Assembly (NCBI GenBank): GCA_036940085.1
Contig: JALLBK010000121.1
Span: 1 to 43,314, forward strand
DNA length: 43,314 nt
Source of the DNA: Discostella pseudostelligera
Taxonomy: Eukaryota > Bacillariophyta > Thalassiosirophyceae > Thalassiosirales > Thalassiosiraceae
Reading direction: 5' to 3'
Shown: positions 23,235 through 32,276 of the stretch, one piece after another
How the letters are laid out: each line of letters opens with the position of its first letter
How positions within the stretch are numbered: position 1 is the stretch's first letter
Position numbers and translations under genes: made by a program
Notes under the pieces: model-generated
Told to the model about the DNA's origin: nothing
What the model saw: the letters and a program-made list of their open reading frames with translations, nothing else
The model's database searches: none

Positions 23235-23648
23235 ATTTGCGGGTAATAGATGAATGTAATACCTTGCTAGCTTTTATTGGAGATGGTGGTGGTGGTGTGG
23301 CAGAGTTTGGCGGCGGTTTGATGCGGTGGCGGCGACGGAAATGGGAAATGGCGGGAGATGGCGGATCGCTGACTTGCCGCTGAAACTGGATCCGTCTGGC
23401 TTGGCACGTCAAGACTCCCGCCAGATCCAATACTAATGCCTACGTATGTAGAACGATATCTTTCCCCCAACCACACAACACCAATACTACCAACACCACC
23501 ATCTGCTTTTTTTCACCGTCCAACAGCGTCCAACCATAACCAAAACCATAACCACTTCCGCCCTCAGTATCTTTGCTGCAGACCCGCACCACACCCCAAT
23601 CCTACCTCAGTCGTAGTAGCACATTTATCACACTCAATATCCACAACA
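23235..23648. promoter_or_regulatory. Bidirectional promoter of bS16 and ATAD3
   Basis: 414 bp separate the two start codons. It contains AAATGGCGGGA (23346-23356), the reverse complement of the TCCCGCCATTT element found elsewhere in the window, and CTCCCGCCAGA near 23414. Both genes are likely mitochondrial, so shared control is plausible. Confidence 0.55.
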
Positions 23649-24236
23649 ATGTTTGGTGGCGCCGGTAGGAAGAATCGAGAGGAATCTCTGTCCAAGGTCA
23701 TGGCACCCGAAAATCCACCCTCCCGTTCTGGCGGCGGCTCCTCCGTCACCGGCTTCGACCCCGAGGGCCTCGAACGTGCCGCCAAGGCCGCACGTGAACT
23801 CGACGCTAGTCGCAATGCATCCTCGGCAATTGAACTCATCAAGGCTCAAGAGGCTACGAAACAGCATGAGGCGGCAGCGAAGCGGGCGGAAATGGAGGCG
23901 TATGCCCAACAAATGCGACAACAGAATATTCAGGCCGAGGCGGAGGAGGCACGCAAGACGTTGGAGGCACAGACGCAGCATGAACGGCATAGGAGCGAGT
24001 ATAGAGATGAGTTGGAGAGGAAGAGGCAGGTGGACATGTTAAATGCGCAGAAGTATATGCAAGAGTGAGTGTGCTGGTTTTTCACTGTCGGCACTTGATC
24101 ATGTGGTATATTTGTGTGTATGACAATCATTTGCTTCTATGACCAATGATACATTTGCTTTTATGTAATCGATCAATTTTCAATCGATACTCACGCTTTT
24201 TATTTCCTCCAACTTTGATAACCACACAGCGAACAG

Positions 24237-24274
<38 letters not shown>

Positions 24275-25741
24275 CATGCGTCGCAAAACCGCCGAAATAG
24301 AAGCCGAGCTTCGCACACGCACTGAACTTGCCAAGACACGTGCCGAGGCTGAGGGTCGTATCCGACAGGAACGTGAGAATCATGATTTAATCCTCGAAAA
24401 AGTCCGTCTTGAGGCAGTAGAGCAACGTGATACGGTATTGAAGGCGATTGCCGATGGCGGGAAACTGCTTGGTGAGGGGTTGTCGAGCTATTTGACTGAC
24501 GGAGAAAAGTTGCGCAATACAGCATTTATTGTTAGTTTGGCAGCTGTGGGTATCTATTCGGCCAAGACTGCGGCGGGTATTACTGGTAGATTTATTGAGG
24601 TGAGTTAGTTGAATTTGAAATGAAACGCAAAAATTGACAATGCTTGTCACGTTTACCGATCAACAACTGATACACCATGACCTTTATTTCAGGCGAGGTT
24701 AGGCAAACCCAGTCTCGTTCGTGAAACCTCCCGTGTTAGCGTACCACAGTTAGTGAAAACTCCCATTACATCCATGCAACGATTGACTGGAATCGGAGTA
24801 CAATCCCAAGATGCACTCAAGGGCATCGTATTGGAAGAAAGTCTCGACTCGCAATTGCGTAAAATTGCTGTTTCGACTGCACATACGAAAAAGAATCGTG
24901 CACCCTTCCGTCATTTGCTATTGCACGGCCCACCAGGCACCGGTAAGACGATGTTCGCGAAAGGATTGGCACAACACTCGGGATTGGAATTCGCGATATT
25001 AACGGGTGGAGATATTGCACCACTGGGTAGGGATGCGGTTACGGAAATTCACAAACTATTCGAGTGGGCGAAGACAAGTCGTAAGGGTTTGTTATTATTT
25101 GTGGATGAGGCGGATGCATTTTTGCAAAGTCGTGAAACTACGAAGATATCAGAAGATCAGAGAAATGCATTGAACGCCTTTTTGTATCGTACGGGGTAAG
25201 ATTGGACAATATGCGTCATGCTTCTGCAAAATTGATTTTGTTCAAGTGATGTATGCTTACAATCCTTAACGCATTTGCATCTGTTCACACGTACTCACAA
25301 CTCAGAACGGAGAGCGACCAATTCATGATGGTATATGCAAGTAACCAACCTTCCCAATTTGACGAGGCCGTTCTAGATCGTATCGATGAAATGGTTGAAT
25401 TTGGACTTCCCGGAGAGCACGAACGTCGAAAGATGATTGGACAATACATTGAAAAATACCTACTCAATCCACCTGGCATTTGGGCGAAGAAGGTAACCAC
25501 CGTTGACATTGGCGACGAGGAGATTGAACGTGTGGTAAAAGAAACCGAGGGATTTTCGGGACGTGCCATTTCGAAACTGGCTATTGCGTGGCAGGCTGCG
25601 GCATATGGTACGGATGGAGCGATATTGGATCAGGAGGCGTTCTACAAAACAGTTCGCAATCATAAGAAGAGCATGGCGCAGAAGGAAGGATGGATGAAGC
25701 ATGCCATGGAGAGGGCACAGATGCTGACGTTGGATCGTTAA
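23649..25741 (+). CDS. ATAD3: ATAD3, mitochondrial inner-membrane AAA+ ATPase
   Basis: Four exons: 23649-24064, 24230-24599, 24693-25195, 25306-25741; 574 aa, close to the human length. All introns are GT-AG (165, 93 and 110 nt) and the frame closes. The order matches ATAD3: N-terminal [20 protein letters not shown], a long coiled coil, a hydrophobic segment at about 240-257 ([15 protein letters not shown]), [14 protein letters not shown], Walker A GPPGTGKT (341-348), Walker [10 protein letters not shown] with Asp400 and Glu401, and [24 protein letters not shown]3 spans the mitochondrial inner membrane and affects nucleoid organisation, mitochondrial translation and cholesterol or lipid contact sites in animals and plants. 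The start [11 protein letters not shown] is preferred over an upstream in-frame ATG at 23436, whose product (Pro/His-rich) lacks conservation. Confidence 0.96.
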
Positions 25742-26173
25742 CTATTCAATAAGCAGCAATAAGCTATCCCATGAAGAGGATAATTTAACCATCGTTTTTT
25801 ATGCCACGAGCTGATGAATTGCACATGTCTACGAGATTGATGTCATTGGTAGCATGTTATATCTAGCATCGGTGCATAGGTAAAAATAGGTAACGCATTA
25901 AAGGTGTCACGTGAAACCTTTCCCGCCTGTTCATTGCCACGTGGAAGAAATCGAATCGAGTCGAATCCTCCCGCCAAATCTCTGCCACGTGGATCAAGAG
26001 TGCGGCGAAGAACAGACGCTTCCCGACTGCGGTCATTGAATTGCCAAAAGGTCATTCAACTTGAACTGACTTAAGGATTAATGACTGTAACAATGACCCT
26101 CCTATTGTCCGAAGGCAGCCTCGCGGGCGCACTCGAAAATCAAAAACGACACCCAACACCCAAACCACAAACC

Positions 26174-26257
26174 ATGGCCGCCGCAGGAGCAGCAGCAGCA
26201 GCAGCAGCAAGCGAAGTCAATGACATGCGGATAAAGCAGCAAGAATTCAGGCAATAA
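26174..26257 (+). other. Upstream ORF (27 codons) in the leader of the FkbM-repeat gene
   Basis: ATG at 26174 in a favourable context (ACCATGG), followed by an Ala-rich frame made by (AGC)7 at 26188-26208 and a TAA at 26255-26257, 15 nt before the main ATG. It is in the same frame as the main ORF. Whether it is inside the transcript is not known. Confidence 0.35.
26188..26208 (+). repeat. (AGC)7 microsatellite
   Basis: Seven perfect AGC triplets, read as Ala codons (GCA) in the upstream ORF. Confidence 0.9.
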
Positions 26258-26272
26258 TAATACACTGAAACT

Positions 26273-29200
26273 ATGACATCTGCCGCGAACAGGGCCGCTA
26301 GACCCCTCACGGGCGCAAGCCGTAACCGTCCCTCGCATACCACTTCCCCAGCATCTGGATCTGGATTGACCGGCGGAGGCAATGGCAGCAACAGCAGCAG
26401 CAGGGCTCCTTCGAGCTCAGAGTCGGATGGTCCGCGCTTTTTACAAGATTTGCAATCCCAATACGAATCTCTTTCGGATAAATTGGCACGTGAGAATGCC
26501 GAACAGAATAATGGTTCATCGACGCCACCCACCTCGGCGTCGTCATCGGGCAATGGGGCGAAAATCAAGACTTCACGCAAGGTACGATGGGCAGAGACTG
26601 CCTCAATAGCCTCGACGTTGGATACCACCCACAATAAGAGCAACATTGATGATTTAGATTATGATCAACGAGAACCAATGGATGTATTATCGGAAATATT
26701 CCAACGACGGTACACATTACCAGTTGTGTTGCTATTGACAACGGGAATATTTTTATTAGTCCATTTTGTGGGGAGACCGAATCCAAATAGTGTTCCTTCT
26801 CAGGGCGATGCAAGTACTGGAATTGGTAGATTTGGATCTATGTCTAGAAGTTTTGGGAAGCTACGAAATAAATTTGGTAACGAGGATGGTTACCGCGACC
26901 ATGATGAATTTGGTGAGCATATTTCGCTTCGCTTGCCTATATGTGCATGATAATGTACTTTGCTTATTCATTCTCACACTTTCTTGTTTCGGAATCCAGG
27001 AACGAAAGTCTCGGACTCGCTCTCCTTTTCCTCGTTACAACCCAGTACAATCGACGAATCATCACTTGTCCCCACTATCGCGGTGATACATCACACAACC
27101 CCCAAAATATCACCCCTATCGGGTATATCAAGGCAAGGTGCATTGGATCCAGACTATATTGTTATTCCGACATCATCGGGCACTAATCCTGTAGGCGATG
27201 AGGATGATGACGGAAACAGAACTACATTGAAATTCACCAGTGGAAATGGGGGTAAGTGAAGTTGTGGAGAACTTCGTCCATTCCATTGCCATCAGTGAAG
27301 CTTACAATTCCTGCTTGATGTTTTCATTTCCTCCCTTCCATCGCAGTGCCCTCACCTGCTCCCGCTCTGAAAGATCCTGACGCGAGCACACCAACTAATC
27401 TTTCTTGGAATTATCCACCAGGTATGTATGGGCTTGTCGAGCTGTTTTCATCTCTGCACAGGATCTCTGCATCTCTCCTATTATTCACTCTGAAGACTCA
27501 CCAAATCATTTCTCGCCATGCCCCTCTGCATAACTGTTGTAGGTGTACCGACACCGGATCCAGCCCTTCTTGTTGAGATGGCTCCACCTGACAATGGATC
27601 GCCCACGAACCTCAAGTGGAAGTTCCCGACACGCGCACCGGTTGGCGTTGATGATACAAAGGACGCATCGTTACAATGGAACTATCCCAAAGGACAACCC
27701 ACGCCTGACCCTGCATTATTGACTGACGCGTATGATAAGGTAACTTTAACTTGGGGTTATCCTCCTGGAGTACCCACTCCTGGTAAGCAGTGTATTGATA
27801 TGGGGAATGCTGGATTCATTGTTTTGCTTGGAGTTGCTAACTTGTACTGTTTTGTGTTTTCGCCATTCATTTTCATTTCATTTTTTGCCAGATCCTGCCC
27901 TACTCGAAGGAGGGGTCGACACACCCGCAGCGGAGTGGGGTTACCCACCTGGAGTGCCCACTCCCGATCCTGCTCTCCTGGCGGACGCTGTCGAAGATAT
28001 CGCGGTGACATGGGGGTAAGATCATGAGTTAGTTCATTAGTTGAAATCGTATGGTCCGAAGACTGAATCGGATGTTTTATGCATTGTCTTCACACACGCG
28101 CAGATATCCAGAAGGAGAGCCAACACCCGACCCAGCCTTACTCATGGGCAATCCTCCCGGTTCCGAGGCACCGACCAGGGGCAATATACAGGCTGTTCAA
28201 CCGTTACCCACCAAAAAGCCAACGTTGTACGTTGTGAAAGGAGGACCACTACCCCCGGGAAGCACGGCTGCTCCAGCGTGGACAATGAAGGTTATGGATA
28301 CGAATCCGACAGCCCCTAGTCCTGCATCCGATGAAGATCCAGACATCACCGTATTGGATCTGACTCCGGGATCTCCTCGACCAGCACCGTTGGGGAGTGA
28401 TCCTTCCCCGCCACCGGTCGAGGGCGACGCTGTGCTTCCGGATCTAGATGTGCAAGTTTGGAGTCCGTTTAAGCCACCGAACCCGAATGCAGATGGTAGT
28501 GGTGGCGATAGATTTCCTGCTTGGTTACTACCATATTTGACTGGTCAAGGTGGCGGAGGACAGGGCTATCCTGGAGTGGGAGGATCTGTTATTCCTCAGT
28601 GTGGATGCTGTTGTTGTCAATGTTCCTCGGTGGCTATGGCTCCACCACCAGTGCTTCCGGGTACACAAGACACTCAGGGAATGGTACAGGGAGCCGCTGT
28701 CGCCCAAGATCGTCGTCTCATCCAACATTCAAGCATGTCACTACCCGAAACGCCGGGCTGTCCTTGGGAGTGTCTCATTGATGAAACGGTCCCAACCAAA
28801 GGACGTTCCAATGAAGATGATGCTCTATACGAAATCTTTTACACCAATCCACTCAACTGTTGCGGAACGATTGTAGAAGTTGGCGCCGAGGATGGAATGC
28901 AGTTCAGCACTTCGTATTTCTTTGAGAGGGGTATGAATTGGACGGCACATCTGATTGAAGCCGATCCACTGTCGTATGCCCAAATTGATGACAATCGCAG
29001 CGGAGGCAAGGTGTCAGCTACCAATGGAGCCTTTTGCAATGAGGCTCCATTTCTTTATTTTGATGAGGAATCTCGAACATTCCAAAGTGTTACCAAGGGT
29101 GATCATTCGTCGGAGATACTGACCTATGATTCGTTTGAGATTACGAAGACCACCACCAAAGTCAATTGTATACGACTAGACTCGGAATTGGCCAACATCG

Positions 29201-29511
29201 ATCATGTAAATGTCATGATAATACGTGTCAAGGGTGATCCATGGGCCGTGATTCGGACAATGAACTGGAACATCGGTGTGGACATTTGGGTAATATTGAT
29301 GGAGGAGAATAAGACCCTCGATACTGTGAGGGCAACACTCAAGCTACATGATTACGTCCCCGCATCTTGGGATATCAAACTTTGGTGTGAGACACCTGCT
29401 AACTGTATGGAGAATGAAGTTTGGTTACGAAAGAACTTTAACCCGATACACAATCCTTTATTGCTGGACCATCGAGGACTCAGGGGATCCTATGGGAACA
29501 ACTTTTTGTGA
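26273..29511 (+). CDS. Type II membrane protein with YPPGVPTPDPALL repeats and C-terminal FkbM-like methyltransferase domain
   Basis: Six exons: 26273-26912, 27000-27251, 27347-27421, 27543-27782, 27892-28015, 28104-29511; 912 aa, all introns GT-AG (87-121 nt), frame closed. A Ser/Gly-rich cytosolic N-terminus leads to one transmembrane helix (about 148-166, LPVVLLLTTGIFLLVHFV), typical of Golgi type II enzymes. A Pro-rich tandem repeat follows (about 318-457). Its unit W-x-Y-P-x-G-x-P-T-P-D-P-A-L-L has Trp at 318, 368, 393, 418 and 443, with a decayed copy at 348; the period is 25 residues. Next come a Pro/Gly linker and a Cys cluster (CGCCCCQC). The C-terminus (about 690-890) has an FkbM-type SAM-binding pattern, IVEVGAEDG and then HLIEADP with STSYFFERG between. 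FkbM proteins methylate sugar or other hydroxyls. The enzyme class is inferred from motifs; the substrate is unknown. Confidence 0.85.
27401..28148 (+). repeat. Coding tandem repeat W-x-Y-P-x-G-x-P-T-P-D-P-A-L-L, 25-residue period
   Basis: Five recognisable copies plus one degenerate copy (KWKFPTRAPVG). The last four tryptophans are exactly 25 residues apart. Three introns (27422-27542, 27783-27891, 28016-28103) interrupt copies at different points of the unit: the Gly of PPG, the Asp of TPDP, and the Gly after Trp. Confidence 0.9.
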
Positions 29512-30312
29512 CGAGAAGTGCAACCAATCTGGGAATAGGAGTCTATTCAAGTACATTTCATTTCAAGTAGTAACTTGTAAAATAGTAGATACAATATGAA
29601 GATGAATGTATGACAACATATCGCCTCCCTTTTCTGCGCTTTGAGATGATAGATTGGTAAATTTTGAATGTGATGCAGCAGAGAGAGCGAGTATCGTAGT
29701 AGAGAATGCAGCTGAATGCAGCGGCAAGTAAGCTGCAAAAAGCAAGCACAGTGCAATAATTTGGTTCATTCAGCGAATATTTCTACTAGAGATGCACTGT
29801 ATCAAACTACTCCTAATACCGATGTTCGGTAGGTCTTGCACTCGCTCTTCTTCCCGCCAGTTTCCGCCGCCACCAAAGTGACGTGCCGAGATGATGGACT
29901 CCCAATTCTGGCGAAGGATCGCAACCTTCTCAGCATTCGGCACTCACCCCTGCCAAACGAAACTCAGTACTAGCCTCAAGCCTGCAGCACCAATTCGACA
30001 TAACCATGGGACGGACGATGGTTGCTTAAGATCCAAGGTCCAAGACACATTGATCTTTCATTGAAGGTGCTCTATTGGTGCTCTCTCTAGATCGTACCTT
30101 TCCATGGTGAGTTTCTCTTGTATCCGTCGTGTTGGAGCTGGAGTTGGAGAATGCCAGATCCTTGTTTGACGGTGTTATGTGACACGTCCATGTCATTGCA
30201 CTTGCACCTTGCAATTCACTCACATTGTTACCTCAATACCCTTGTTAAGCCTCGTAAATTGTAACAAGCATTTGCTGGAGGAGATCATACTAATGTTTCT
30301 AGGTGCATAGAT
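29512..30312. other. Intergenic region with a likely 5'-UTR intron
   Basis: No ORF is supported. TTCCCGCCAG at 29851-29860 is E2F-like. A donor GTGAGT at 30107 and an acceptor TTTCTAG ending at 30302, with TACTAAT at about 30288-30294 as branch site, suggest a 196-nt intron in the 5' leader of the next gene, ending 10 nt before its ATG. Confidence 0.45.
30107..30302 (+). other. Putative 5'-UTR intron
   Basis: GTGAGT donor, TACTAAT branch-like sequence 8 nt before the AG acceptor, 196 nt long. Splicing would leave the ATG at 30313 as the start. A short upstream ATG (30104) would then be joined to the exon and stop after about 13 codons. Confidence 0.45.
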
Positions 30313-31898
30313 ATGGACGAGCCAGCAGCAGCAACTACTAAGGCAGGCGAGCGGAAGAGCAACAGCAGCAGCAGCACTCACTACACACTACCAAATGCAC
30401 AGGGAACGTCGAACCATGGTTTTCTCCCCTCGACCTTACTTCATCATAATTCAGACAATGAGAGATCGGCATCGCTGACGACCACCGATCCATTTCTCCA
30501 GGTGGAAGTTGTTTCACCGCCAATGCATTTTTGGAAGTCTCAGCCAATAACTCCTTCACCGCAGGCTGCTTCGTCTACCCTGCACGATAACAACAGTAGT
30601 GGCTGGAAAGTTCGAAGTATGTCAAGTCATCATGACTTTTATTCGGAGGGGTAAGATAGGCTTTTGATGTTTGACTTCTATACCTGTTGTCTGTTGTCAT
30701 GCAATTTATGCTTGTCCATTGCCTACGTGCTATGTGAAATTTCACCCTCTTCTACTGATGCTTCTGATAATCGATTCTACTCCTCATGCATAGGAAAAGA
30801 ATTGGATACGACGGAACGACTCAGACGCCCTCCATGCAGCTCCTCAAACCCACGGCGAGTTCTCTTGGTCATCAAGTAGCCAAGGCATCTCGTCGTACAT
30901 ATGAGCCAACAACACCAATATCGCCATCAACCACGGTGAACAATAGCCACATTTCTTCAATGGTGGATTCATCGTCGAACGGCCTTCAATTTCATAATTG
31001 TGCTTCCGATATTCTGGATGTTCCTTTCAACTATGACGGGATCCAGCACCACACGAAGCAAATGGCATATCATGGACCGCATCCATCACCCATGAACCCA
31101 TTCGGAATGCTTGGTAAGTCAACTCCTACTGGAACAGGCAGTGTCACGTCCGAGGAGGACGAAGGCATGATGATGATGGGTCACAGCATGCTACCAAATG
31201 GTAGCTCTGCCGATGCTACCATGGAAGAGGGGATGAATAATTATCGCCCTCAGGGGTACAATCCGTCATCGCGACCAGGTCTGCATCGACGCGCCAGTTG
31301 GAGCCAAAGCTCGAACAATCAACATCATCCGCGCAAACGAGGATTTCGCGGTAGTAGCAGAGGAGACAATTTGAGCATCTGCCCAGAACGCCTTCGATCA
31401 TGTATCATTGACCCCGTTGCATCGCAGCTTCTACGAGAGTGTGCTGTTAATGATGACTATGAGGAAGAGCATCATTTTGGTGCAGGGCCATTACTCAACT
31501 ACTCAACGGTTTCAGAAACAGATCCTTCTATCGGTGGAGAGGGAGATCGTGCCTCGTCGTGTCAGAGCCCAATATCGTCATTCAACAAAGGTGGTCACTT
31601 TTATGCGAGTATGCCCAACCTCTTCAGTGCCAACCCTCCTACTACTCGGGACGGTAGGAATTTCGGCGCACTACCGCCAACAACCAAACAATGTCCAGCG
31701 TCGTCTGCCAATAATTACCCACTTAGTCCAGATCCACTCTTTCGAAGTGTGAGCGACCGCCTACTCGATGTCCAGACTGAGGATGATATTAAATCCCTTG
31801 CTCGTCCGGTACCGCGGAAGATGAATGTTCCTACTATCGCATCATGTTGTGCGCCGTTGCCCAGGAGATTCGGCAGCCTGCACTGCCGCGAGCCATGA
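30313..31898 (+). CDS. Low-complexity orphan protein (Ser/His/Pro/Asn-rich)
   Basis: Two exons: 30313-30650 and 30794-31898; 480 aa. The intron is 143 nt, GTAAGA to CATAG, and the join gives SEGKRIGYDG in frame. Most of the sequence is rich in Ser, Asn, His, Pro and Met, as in disordered regulatory proteins. Two blocks look more ordered: RRASWSQSSNNQ with PRKRGFRGSSRGD (basic, with a possible RRxS phosphosite), and CPERLRSCIIDPVASQLLREC. No transmembrane segment or signal peptide is seen. I recognise no family and assign no function. AATAAA is present at 31980-31985. It converges with the metallophosphoesterase gene. Confidence 0.75.
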
Positions 31899-32276
31899 GG
31901 TGATTTTACTATCTGTCTGACCATCCATGCCTAAAATAAGTTATTTAGGATGAATTCTACTTTCTTCTGACTACGATACAATAAATGATGACGGTGCATT
32001 CTCAACAACCATCAGCGCGGTGAAATGGAATTCATGTGGTATGGACTCTAGAGTATGCGCCAAACATCGACATCAAACCCGTTACAGGAAATGCAAAGGA
32101 TGGAGACACTGACTCTAGGTTGACAACTCCCTGTGAATACAACTTTACATTATACTTTTATTACAGTCGACCCTTCTACTCTTACTTCACTAATATTTCC
32201 CAAGTGTCGGTAATGCAGGAAACAACACTGGAGTGTATCTAATGTACCAATCACCCTCCCTGTAGTTACAGAGAGA
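31899..32276. other. Convergent intergenic region
   Basis: 378 bp between two convergent 3' ends. I see nothing beyond the AATAAA at 31980-31985 on the plus strand. Confidence 0.5.

Larger units (their letters stand above)
25742..26272. promoter_or_regulatory. Intergenic region with alternating G-box and E2F-like motifs
   Basis: 531 bp between ATAD3 and the FkbM-repeat gene. In 86 bp, in order: TCACGTGA (25907-25914), TTTCCCGCC (25919-25927), CCACGTGG (25937-25944), CCCGCCAAA (25970-25978), CCACGTGG (25985-25992). The two CCACGTGG boxes are identical and start 48 bp apart. CACGTG is the core for bHLH and bZIP factors; CCCGCC is E2F-like. The array ends 280 bp before the ATG at 26273. Confidence 0.6.

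Noticed and set aside
23119..23430. 103-codon minus-strand ORF overlapping bS16 exon 1 as a mitochondrial presequence
   Set aside because: It is in another frame, and joining it to bS16 would need an intron of about 35 nt. The bS16 ATG at 23234 gives the normal family start.
23436..23648. N-terminal extension of ATAD3 from the ATG at 23436
   Set aside because: The extra 71 residues are His/Pro/Asn-rich with no similarity to ATAD3 N-termini, and they lie in the putative bidirectional promoter.
25199..25305. ATAD3 as broken pieces with a frameshift
   Set aside because: Each break coincides with a GT-AG intron, and the joined exons give an uninterrupted 574-residue ATAD3.
26188..26208. Short triplet arrays (AGC, GCC, CCA, GAA) as CRISPR or satellite arrays
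   Set aside because: They are simple microsatellites of 7-8 units without spacers, in a eukaryotic context.
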